This document shows positions 1-4,979 of a stretch of 11,987 nucleotides of DNA, in pieces. This DNA comes from Stenotrophomonas sp. Lineage in GTDB: Bacteria; Pseudomonadota; Gammaproteobacteria; Xanthomonadales; Xanthomonadaceae. The stretch spans positions 1 to 11,987 of the forward strand of contig DOKO01000432.1 of the NCBI GenBank assembly GCA_003510825.1, given 5' to 3'. Each line of letters opens with the position of its first letter. The first letter of the stretch is position 1. A program made the position numbers and the translations under genes. The notes beneath the pieces are model-generated. The model was given only the letters and a program-made list of their open reading frames with translations, had not been told where the DNA came from and made no database searches.

Positions 1-536
1 ACCAGGCCGATGCGCAGGGCGGTTTCCGCATCGAAGTGCTCACCGGTGGCGAACCAGCGCCGGGCCTGGCGCGGGCCGATGGCCTCGATCACATAGGGCG
101 AGATCACCGCCGGCAGCAGGCCCAGGCGGCTCTCGGTCAGGCCGAAACGGGCCGCGCTGGTGGCGATGGCGATGTCGCAGCAGGCGACCAGGCCGACGCC
201 GCCACCGAAGGCTGCGCCATGGACCCGGGCCAGGGTCGGCTTGGGCAGCTCGTCCAGGGTGCGCATCAGGCGCGCCAGGGCCAGTGAATCCTCGCGGTTC
301 TCGGCCTCGCTGGCGGCGGCCATGCCGCGCATCCACTGCAGGTCTGCACCGGCGGAGAAGGACGCGCCGTGGCCGGCCAGCACCACCACGCGTACAGCCG
401 GGTCGCGGCCGGCGGCCTCCAGGGCGGCGGTCAGGCGGGCGATCAGGCTCGCGTCGAAGGCATTGTGCAGCTCCGGCCGGTTCAGCCAGAGGGTCAGGAC
501 GGCGCCATCGCGCTCGATCAGCAAAGCATCGTTCAT
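1..536 (-). CDS. liuC: Enoyl-CoA hydratase/isomerase family protein, probable methylglutaconyl-CoA hydratase (3' part outside window)
   Basis: Crotonase-fold enzyme; 178 complete codons are visible from an ATG at 536 and the gene leaves the window without a stop. The translation opens MNDALLIERDGAVLTLWLNR. The oxyanion-hole segments are SAGADLQWM (residues 61-69) and HGAAFGGGVGL (106-116). Of the two catalytic glutamates of classical hydratases, the first position is Gly115, while the second is kept as Glu135 in LTESRLGLLPAVISPYV. As I recall, LiuC-type methylglutaconyl-CoA hydratases of leucine/isovalerate breakdown share this pattern, which is why I prefer that role over FadB-like beta-oxidation. 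The assignment is family inference; the remaining liu genes, if present, would lie to the left. It is divergent from feoA across a 119 bp gap. It could instead be a generic enoyl-CoA hydratase. Confidence 0.85.
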   Translation of the reverse strand, partial: MNDALLIERDGAVLTLWLNRPELHNAFDASLIARLTAALEAAGRDPAVRVVVLAGHGASFSAGADLQWMRGMAAASEAENREDSLALARLMRTLDELPKPTLARVHGAAFGGGVGLVACCDIAIATSAARFGLTESRLGLLPAVISPYVIEAIGPRQARRWFATGEHFDAETALRIGL

Positions 537-552
537 GGGATTCCGGGGTTAC

Positions 553-568
553 TCCATACCTGTATGGA
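553..568. promoter_or_regulatory. Perfect 7-2-7 palindrome, operator candidate upstream of the crotonase gene
   Basis: TCCATAC-CT-GTATGGA reads the same on both strands. It ends 17 bp before the crotonase ATG on the minus strand. A minus-strand -10 candidate (TATGAT, 568-573) abuts it, so the predicted transcription start would fall inside the palindrome, as expected of a repressor operator. The size suits a small dimeric regulator such as a TetR- or GntR-type protein, but I do not recognise the consensus. Confidence 0.4.
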
Positions 569-573
569 TCATA
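568..573 (-). promoter_or_regulatory. -10 candidate for the crotonase gene
   Basis: On the minus strand this reads TATGAT, five of six bases of the sigma-70 consensus. It lies 32-37 bases before the ATG. No good -35 hexamer sits 16-18 bp upstream, which would fit a promoter that needs an activator. Weak evidence on its own. Confidence 0.3.
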
Positions 574-584
574 GCGGGCCATTG

Positions 585-599
585 GTCATGGGCCATGAC
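585..599. promoter_or_regulatory. Perfect 7-1-7 palindrome, second operator candidate in the crotonase/feoA gap
   Basis: GTCATGG-G-CCATGAC is a perfect inverted repeat. Its centre is about 31-32 bp, or three helical turns, from the centre of the 553-568 palindrome, but the sequence differs, so the two need not bind the same protein. It covers the place where a -35 element for feoA would lie (about 592-597) and is also upstream of the crotonase -10, so it could affect either direction. Confidence 0.35.
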
Positions 600-611
600 G
601 CGACGCGGGAA

Positions 612-620
612 TGTTAGAAT
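612..620 (+). promoter_or_regulatory. Extended -10 promoter candidate for feoA
   Basis: TGTTAGAAT fits the extended -10 form TGnTAnnnT, with TAGAAT matching the consensus at five of six bases. The -35 position (about 592-597, GCCATG) is poor, as is common for extended -10 promoters. Transcription would start near 627, giving a leader of about 29 nt before the feoA ATG. Confidence 0.4.
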
Positions 621-634
621 CGAGAACCATTTAC
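616..634. promoter_or_regulatory. Possible Fur box overlapping the feoA -10
   Basis: AGAATCGAGAACCATTTAC matches the 19 bp E. coli Fur consensus at only 10 of 19 positions. Its core GAGAACCATT differs by one base from GAGAATCATT, a core commonly seen in Fur sites. The site overlaps the -10 and predicted start, where an iron repressor would act, and feo operons are usually Fur-controlled. Placement supports the call more than the match does. Confidence 0.35.
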
Positions 635-655
635 ATCCAGCTGAGATCGCGCTAG

Positions 656-910
656 ATGACGCTGTCCGAACTGCCCCTGCATACCCCGGCCGTGGTCGAT
701 TCCGTGCAGGATCTGCACGCCAACGATGCCATCGCCCGGCGCCTGCGAGAGCTGGGTTTCGTCAAGGGCGAGGAGGTGCGCCTGGTGGCCAAGGGGCCGG
801 TCGGTGGCGAGCCGCTGCTGGTGCAGGTCGGGTTCACCCGTTTCGCACTGCGTATCAGTGAAGCCAAGCGGATCGTCATCGACACCGCCCGTGTGGAGTC
901 CCGTGCATGA
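656..910 (+). CDS. feoA: Ferrous iron transport protein A (FeoA)
   Basis: Small cytosolic SH3-like protein of 84 residues that partners FeoB in Fe2+ uptake. The family hallmark RRLRELGFVKGEEVRLV is present near residues 28-44, and the C-terminal strand FALRISEAKRIVI closes the fold. Length is normal for a single FeoA domain. The ATG is chosen because translation starting there gives the usual N-terminus (MTLSEL); the ribosome binding site is weak. The stop codon overlaps the feoB start in an ATGA arrangement, so the two are probably translationally coupled. First gene of feoA-feoB-small Cys-rich protein. Confidence 0.95.
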   Translation: MTLSELPLHTPAVVDSVQDLHANDAIARRLRELGFVKGEEVRLVAKGPVGGEPLLVQVGFTRFALRISEAKRIVIDTARVESRA

Positions 911-2769
911 ATGCAGCCGTCAACGCCGCTCCCCTGCGCATCGCGCTGGTCGGCAATCCCAACAGCGGCAAGACCGCGCTGTTCAACCAGCTGACCGGCA
1001 GCCGGCAGAAGGTCGCCAACTACACCGGCGTGACCGTCGAGCGCAAGGAAGGCCGCCTGCGTGCGCCGTCCGGCCGCGAGTTCGCCGTGCTCGACCTGCC
1101 GGGCGCCTACAGCCTGCAGCCGGCCAGCCTGGATGAGGCGATCACCCGCGACCTGTGCCGGGGCTTCTACCCGGGCGAGGCCGCGCCGGACGTCCTGCTG
1201 TGCGTGATCGACGCCACCAACCTGCGCCTGCACCTGCGTTTCGCGCTGGAACTGCGTGAGCTGGGCAAGCCGATGGTCATCGCGCTGAACATGGTGGACG
1301 CGGCCCAGCGCCGTGGCATCCGCATCGACGTGGCCGCGCTGGAGCGCGAGATCGGCGTGCCGGTGGTGGAAACCGTGGCCGTGCGCAAGCAGGGCGCCAA
1401 GGCCCTGGTCGACCGCCTCGATGCGATGGTGCCGCACCTGGATGCGCCGCTGGCCGGCGTCGAGGGCGGCATCGATTACCACGCCAAGGTGCGCAGCATC
1501 CTTGCGGCGGCCGTCAGCATGCCGGCGCGCACCGCGAAGATCGACGACACCCTGGACCGCTGGCTGCTGCACCCGGTGTTCGGCCTGGTCACCCTGGTGG
1601 TGGTCATGTTCCTGATCTTCCAGGCGGTGTTCGCCTGGGCCACGCCGTTGATGGATGGCATCGAAGCCGGCTTCGGCTGGCTGGGCGAATTCGTCGGCGG
1701 CGTGCTGCCCGAAGGCCCGCTGACCAGCCTGCTGACCGACGGCATCATCGCCGGCCTCGGCGGGGTGGTGGTGTTCCTGCCGCAGATCCTGATCCTGTTC
1801 GCCTTCATCCTGGCGCTGGAGGAATCCGGCTACCTGCCGCGCGCGGCCTTCCTGCTCGATCGCATGATGGCGGGCGCCGGCCTGTCGGGCCGTTCCTTCA
1901 TCCCGCTGCTGTCCAGCTTCGCCTGTGCGGTGCCGGGCATCATGGCCACCCGCAGCATCCAGGACCCGCGTGATCGCCTGGCGACCATCCTGGTCGCGCC
2001 GCTGATGACCTGCTCGGCACGACTGCCGGTGTACGCGCTGCTGATCGGTGCGTTCATCCCGGCCGGCAAGGTCGGCATCTTCAACCAGCAGGGCCTGGTG
2101 CTGTTCGGCCTGTACGTGGCCGGCATCCTCAGCGCGCTGGTGATGTCGTGGGTGATGAAGAAGTGGCGCCGCGACAAGAGCGAGCACCCGCTGATGCTGG
2201 AGCTGCCGTCCTACCGCCTGCCGCACGTGCGCGACCTGGCCGTGGGCCTGTATGAGCGCGGCATGATCTTCCTGCGCCGGGTGGGCGGCATCATCCTGGC
2301 CCTGACCATCCTGCTGTGGGTGCTGCTGACCTTCCCGGGCGCCCCGGCCGACGCCACCATGCCGGCCATCGATTACAGCTACGCCGGCCAGATCGGCCAT
2401 GCGATGACCGCGATCTTCGCGCCGCTGGGCTTCAACTGGCAGATCTGCATCGCGCTCATTCCGGGCCTGGCCGCGCGCGAAGTGGCGGTGTCTTCGCTGG
2501 CCACGGTCTACGCGCTGTCGGCGGCCGATGACGATGCGGCCATCTCGGCGCTGTCGCCCGTGGTGGCCGACGGCTGGTCGCTGGCCACTGGCCTGGCGCT
2601 GATGGTGTGGTTCATCTACGCACCGATGTGCATTTCGACGCTGGCCACCATCAAGCGCGAAACCAATTCGTGGAAGACGATGGGCTTCTCGGCGCTGTAC
2701 CTGTTCGCGGCAGCCTACGTGGCGGCACTGATCACCTACCAGGTGACCGTGGCGCTGGGAGGCGGCTGA
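907..2769 (+). CDS. feoB: Ferrous iron transporter B (FeoB)
   Basis: Inner-membrane Fe2+ transporter of 620 residues with an N-terminal G-protein domain. Visible GTPase motifs are G1 GNPNSGKT (16-23), G2 Thr43 in YTGVTVE, G3 DLPG (63-66) and G4 NMVD (128-131). Asn19 of G1 corresponds to the asparagine tied to K+-stimulated GTPase activity in studied FeoBs, so that property is inferred here. After a helical spacer the membrane core begins near residue 215, with several hydrophobic helices and the first Gate motif MTCSARLPVY, including its cysteine. The protein is shorter than the 773-residue E. coli form, with compact cytoplasmic linkers. It overlaps feoA by 4 nt, and its TGA shares one base with the ATG of the next gene. 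Likely transcribed from the promoter before feoA. Confidence 0.97.
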   Translation: MNAAVNAAPLRIALVGNPNSGKTALFNQLTGSRQKVANYTGVTVERKEGRLRAPSGREFAVLDLPGAYSLQPASLDEAITRDLCRGFYPGEAAPDVLLCVIDATNLRLHLRFALELRELGKPMVIALNMVDAAQRRGIRIDVAALEREIGVPVVETVAVRKQGAKALVDRLDAMVPHLDAPLAGVEGGIDYHAKVRSILAAAVSMPARTAKIDDTLDRWLLHPVFGLVTLVVVMFLIFQAVFAWATPLMDGIEAGFGWLGEFVGGVLPEGPLTSLLTDGIIAGLGGVVVFLPQILILFAFILALEESGYLPRAAFLLDRMMAGAGLSGRSFIPLLSSFACAVPGIMATRSIQDPRDRLATILVAPLMTCSARLPVYALLIGAFIPAGKVGIFNQQGLVLFGLYVAGILSALVMSWVMKKWRRDKSEHPLMLELPSYRLPHVRDLAVGLYERGMIFLRRVGGIILALTILLWVLLTFPGAPADATMPAIDYSYAGQIGHAMTAIFAPLGFNWQICIALIPGLAAREVAVSSLATVYALSAADDDAAISALSPVVADGWSLATGLALMVWFIYAPMCISTLATIKRETNSWKTMGFSALYLFAAAYVAALITYQVTVALGGG

Positions 2770-3014
2770 TGGACACCGGCCTGCTGATCCAGTACCTCAT
2801 CGTCGCGGTGGCCGTGCTGGCCAGCGTGTGGGTGGTGATGAAGAAGCAGTTTCCGGGTACCACGCGCAGGCTGCGCAGCACGCTGGCACTGGCCCTGCTG
2901 AAGCCGGGCCGTGCCGCATGGATGCAGGGCCTGGGGCGGAGAATCGCGCCCCCGGCCAGCGGCGGTGGTGGCGCCTGCGGCGGCTGCGACAGCTGCGGGC
3001 CGACGAAGAAGTAG
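2769..3014 (+). CDS. Small membrane protein with CxxCxxC tail, FeoB-associated
   Basis: An 81-residue protein that starts in the feoB stop (TGATG overlap), so co-expression is very likely. Residues about 4-24 (LLIQYLIVAVAVLASVWVV) form one membrane helix, followed by a basic stretch (MKKQF, TTRRLR, GRR), so the C-terminus is probably cytoplasmic. The tail is glycine-rich with Cys70, Cys73 and Cys76. It has no winged-helix FeoC features. The architecture resembles the short FeoB-associated Cys-rich membrane proteins (FeoP type) of other phyla, although clear homology cannot be judged here. I believe the third gene of this operon is called feoI in S. maltophilia, but cannot check that. A role in handling Fe2+ near FeoB is inference. 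The stop codon is the TAG of a SMAG repeat head. Confidence 0.85.
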   Translation: MDTGLLIQYLIVAVAVLASVWVVMKKQFPGTTRRLRSTLALALLKPGRAAWMQGLGRRIAPPASGGGGACGGCDSCGPTKK

Positions 3015-3032
3015 AGTCGAGCTTGCTCGACT
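3011..3032 (+). repeat. SMAG-type GTAG hairpin, also supplies the stop of the Cys-rich feo gene
   Basis: GTAG (3011-3014) is followed by a perfect 8 bp stem AGTCGAGC-TT-GCTCGACT. A GTAG tetranucleotide at the foot of a short hairpin defines the SMAG repeats of S. maltophilia. TAG at 3012-3014 is the stop codon of the upstream gene. It faces the copy at 3049-3071. Confidence 0.8.
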
Positions 3033-3048
3033 GAATCGCCTTGACCCC

Positions 3049-3071
3049 ATCCACGCGTGGCGTGGATCTAC
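3049..3071 (-). repeat. SMAG-type GTAG hairpin on the minus strand, abutting the dehydrogenase stop
   Basis: On the minus strand this reads GTAG, then ATCCACGC-CAC-GCGTGGAT, a perfect 8 bp stem. The G of GTAG is the last base of the dehydrogenase TAG stop, so that strand reads TAGTAG. With the 3011-3032 element it forms a convergent pair separated by 16 bp. The pair may act as a bidirectional terminator or 3'-end stabiliser, although neither hairpin is followed by a T-run. Confidence 0.8.
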
Positions 3072-3832
3072 TAGTCCCTGACCAAACCGCCGTCGACGAC
3101 CAGGTTCTGGCCGGTTACCGCGCGCGCCCACGGGCTGGCGAAGAACAGCACGGCATCGGCGAACTCGGCCGGGGTGGTGACGCTGCGCAGCGGTGTATTG
3201 GCGGCGATGTAGTCGAACACCGCCTCGGGCGTGGCCGCGCTGGCATCGGTGCTGCGCAGCAGGCCGCCGGACAGCATGTTCACCGTGATGCCGTGCGGGC
3301 CGAGGTCGCCGGCCAGGGTGCGGGTCAGTGAGAGCAGGGCGGCCTTGGCGGCGGTGTAGTCGTGGTAGGGCACCACCGGGTTCTGGAACAGGTTGGTGCC
3401 GATGTTGATGATCCGGCCGAAGCGCTGCGCCTGCATGCCCGGCAGGGTGGCCTGCACGGTGTTCAGCGCGCCGCGCACGCTGCCTTCGAACTGTGCCTGG
3501 AACGCGGGCCAGCCGATGTCTCCAGCCTGGTCGCGCGCATCACCATTGAACGAGAACGCTGCCAGGGCATTGTTCACCACCGTGGTCACGCCCTGGCCGA
3601 AATGCGCCTGCGCCTGCTGCAGCATCGCGGCGACCTGGTCGCGGTCGGTGACATCGGCCTGCACGGCCAGGGCCTGTCCGCCCAGTTCCCTGGCCAACGC
3701 CCGGGCCGGCGCCTCGCTGCGCTGGTAGTTGGCGACCACGCGTGCGCCCTGTGCGGCGAATGCGCGGGCGATATGCGTGCCCAGGCCGCGTCCTGCGCCG
3801 GTGACCAGGACCAGTTGTTCGCTGATCTGCAT
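3071..3832 (-). CDS. Short-chain dehydrogenase/reductase (FabG-like)
   Basis: An NAD(P)-dependent Rossmann-fold oxidoreductase of 253 residues with unknown substrate. The cofactor motif is TGAGRGLG (11-18), followed by DVTD near 60-63, and the active site is YTAAK (Tyr159, Lys163). Three usual SDR positions differ: the catalytic Ser is Thr146 (NIGTNLF), the NNAG motif reads NNAL (87-90), and the structural Asn near 118 is Ser. I recall related proteins that share the stretch around GTNLFQNPVVPYHDY, so this is probably a subfamily trait and not decay. The C-terminus VDGGLVRD is typical. The start at MQISEQLVLVTG gives the standard distance to the glycine motif; an ATG at 3850 (six residues longer, with a better AGG upstream) is a real alternative. 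Convergent with the feo operon, divergent from dapB. Confidence 0.9.
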   Translation of the reverse strand: MQISEQLVLVTGAGRGLGTHIARAFAAQGARVVANYQRSEAPARALARELGGQALAVQADVTDRDQVAAMLQQAQAHFGQGVTTVVNNALAAFSFNGDARDQAGDIGWPAFQAQFEGSVRGALNTVQATLPGMQAQRFGRIINIGTNLFQNPVVPYHDYTAAKAALLSLTRTLAGDLGPHGITVNMLSGGLLRSTDASAATPEAVFDYIAANTPLRSVTTPAEFADAVLFFASPWARAVTGQNLVVDGGLVRD

Positions 3833-3886
3833 GATGGGAATGCGTTCCATTGCCTGAAAGGGCATGCAGCTTAGCAGTGATGGCGC

Positions 3887-3916
3887 TTGCCGGATCGACC
3901 GCGCTGCCGCTAGCCT
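3887..3916 (+). promoter_or_regulatory. Candidate dapB promoter, possibly giving a leaderless transcript
   Basis: TTGCCG (3887-3892) and TAGCCT (3911-3916) are 18 bp apart and match the sigma-70 hexamers at the key positions TTG and TA...T. The dapB ATG begins 7 nt after the -10, where transcription would start. No Shine-Dalgarno sequence precedes the ATG. Both facts fit a leaderless mRNA, but the hexamers are modest. Confidence 0.35.
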
Positions 3917-3922
3917 GCGTGC

Positions 3923-4654
3923 ATGAACCAGACTCCCCTGCGATTGCTCATCCATGGCGCTTCCGGGCGCATGGGCCAGGCCCTGCTGCGCCTGGCTGCC
4001 GAACACCCCGAAACCCTGCAGGTCGTGGCCGCCGTGACCGGCCGCGCACCGGCCCAGCGCGTGATCGACGGTGTGCCGTACTTCGCCGCCAGCGAGCTGG
4101 CAGGCGCGCCGGCGTTCGACGTGGCCATCGACTTCAGCCTGCCTGAAGGCTTCGACCCGATGCTGGCGCTGTGCGTGGAGCGCGGTGCGGGCCTGGTGTC
4201 CGGCACCACCGGCATTTCCAGCGTGCAGCGGCAGGCGCTGGAGGTGGCCGCGGGCGCGATTCCGCTGGTCTGGGCGTCGAACTTCAGCCTGGGTGTGGCC
4301 GTGCTGGATGAACTGGTCGAGCGTGCCGCACAGGCGCTGGCCGGCTGGGACTGCGATGTGGTCGAGTCACACCACACGCAGAAGAAGGATGCGCCGTCGG
4401 GCACCGCGCTGACCCTGGGTGCGGCCGCGGAGCGGGGTGGGGCGGAACCGCACTACGCCAGCCTGCGGGCCGGCGACATCGTCGGCGAACACCTGGTGCA
4501 GTTCACCGGACTCGGCGAGCGCATCGAGCTGGTGCACCGCGCGACCAACCGCGACATCTTCGCCCGCGGCGCGCTGTTTGCCGCCCGCCAGCTGCAGGGG
4601 CGGGCGCCGGGCAGCTACCGGGTGCGGGACCTGCTGGACGGTCCGGCGCGCTGA
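3923..4654 (+). CDS. dapB: 4-hydroxy-tetrahydrodipicolinate reductase (DapB)
   Basis: Cytosolic NAD(P)H-dependent reductase of the diaminopimelate/lysine pathway, making tetrahydrodipicolinate for peptidoglycan and lysine. The nucleotide-binding loop is GASGRMG (12-18). Further family motifs are DFSLPEG (70-76), SGTTG (93-97) and SNFSLGV (119-125). The signature ESHHTQKKDAPSGTA (148-162) holds His150, His151 and Lys154, equivalent to His159/His160/Lys163 in E. coli, and RAGDIVGEH follows. At 243 residues it is about 30 shorter than the E. coli enzyme, mainly because the segment between the signature and RAGDIVGEH is short; the catalytic residues are intact. The ATG gives the standard N-terminus. 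It precedes carA in the conserved dapB-carAB-greA order, but the 325 bp gap suggests carA has its own promoter. Confidence 0.97.
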   Translation: MNQTPLRLLIHGASGRMGQALLRLAAEHPETLQVVAAVTGRAPAQRVIDGVPYFAASELAGAPAFDVAIDFSLPEGFDPMLALCVERGAGLVSGTTGISSVQRQALEVAAGAIPLVWASNFSLGVAVLDELVERAAQALAGWDCDVVESHHTQKKDAPSGTALTLGAAAERGGAEPHYASLRAGDIVGEHLVQFTGLGERIELVHRATNRDIFARGALFAARQLQGRAPGSYRVRDLLDGPAR

Positions 4655-4659
4655 TTCCC

Positions 4660-4698
4660 GGGGTCGGATCCCTTTCCAACGGAAAGGGCTCTGACCCC
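4660..4698 (+). repeat. 39 bp GGGGTC...GACCCC palindromic repeat, copy 1
   Basis: The ends are GGGGTCGGATCCC and GGGCTCTGACCCC, with an inner stem TTTCC-AAC-GGAAA. It starts 5 bp after the dapB stop. It lacks GTAG, so it belongs to a family other than SMAG. Inverted copy 2 follows after 14 bp. Could act as the dapB 3' terminator or stabiliser; there is no T-run. Confidence 0.75.
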
Positions 4699-4712
4699 AT
4701 CTGGGGCACCAG

Positions 4713-4751
4713 GGGGCAGAGCCTTTCCCGTTCGGGAAAGGATCCGACCCC
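4713..4751 (-). repeat. 39 bp GGGGTC...GACCCC palindromic repeat, copy 2 (inverted)
   Basis: On the minus strand it begins GGGGTCGGATCC and ends GGCTCTGCCCC, with inner stem TTTCCCG-AACGGGAAA. It is the same 39 bp length as copy 1 in the opposite direction, so the pair could fold into one large cruciform of about 92 bp. The final T-to-G change in CTCTGCCCC weakens its outer stem. Confidence 0.75.
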
Positions 4752-4774
4752 TGCCAATGGCCCGCATACGCTGC

Positions 4775-4852
4775 CGGATTGAAATGAATACGCAATCGCC
4801 TGTTCATAAAGCGATATAACCGCTGGCGCGAGCGCCCCGGCAGCGCTACAAT
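4775..4852 (+). promoter_or_regulatory. AT-richer carA promoter region with two -10 candidates
   Basis: This is the only clearly AT-richer stretch of the gap. The best -10 is TACAAT (4847-4852), with transcription starting near 4859; a second is TATAAC (4815-4820). Neither has a convincing -35 at 16-18 bp, although TTGAAA occurs at 4779-4784. The stretch AATGAATACGCAATCGCC (4783-4800) has one good half (TGAAT) and one poor half of an ArgR box, so arginine control is possible but weakly supported. Confidence 0.35.
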
Positions 4853-4872
4853 TCGCACTCGCCGAATCACGA

Positions 4873-4911
4873 AAGCCGGACCGGTCCCAGACCGTACGTC
4901 CGCGCTTTTTT
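4873..4911 (+). terminator. Attenuator-like intrinsic terminator in the carA leader
   Basis: An interrupted hairpin pairs AAGC, GGAC and CGGT (4873-4885) with ACCG, GTCC and GCTT (4891-4907) around the loop CCCAG, with small bulges. It runs directly into six T (4906-4911). It lies between the TACAAT promoter candidate and the carA start, the usual place for an attenuator. Its left arm is part of a perfect 10 bp palindrome GGACCGGTCC (4878-4887) that could compete with the hairpin. No ATG- or GTG-started leader peptide lies between 4855 and 4911. Confidence 0.5.
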
Positions 4912-4979
4912 GCAACCGGATTTCCGTGAAGCGCAGGCGTGACTTCGGCAGCCCCCTCGGTAGCCAAAGTGAGATTTCC

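Noticed and set aside
559..574. Half of a lux-box-like sequence (ACCTGTATGGATCATA)
   Set aside because: The first half resembles a lux box, but the second half has no matching ACAGGT arm, and the segment is explained better by the 553-568 palindrome.
40..582. Minus-strand ORF in a different frame from the crotonase gene
   Set aside because: Arg/Pro/Gly-rich nonsense. The frame starting at 536 gives a clear crotonase.
652..2400. 582-codon open frame on the minus strand opposite feoA/feoB
   Set aside because: Same GC-driven artefact. Composition is dominated by His, Gln, Arg and Ala, and FeoB is unambiguous on the plus strand.
3833..4006. Extension of the dehydrogenase to an ATG at 4006
   Set aside because: It would overlap the dapB start by 84 bp and add low-complexity residues before a normal SDR N-terminus. 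Only the 3850 start remains a reasonable alternative.
4783..4800. ArgR box upstream of carA
   Set aside because: One half (TGAAT) is good but the other (AATCG versus ATTCA) matches at three of five, and no adjacent second box is convincing, so it is only mentioned within the promoter region.
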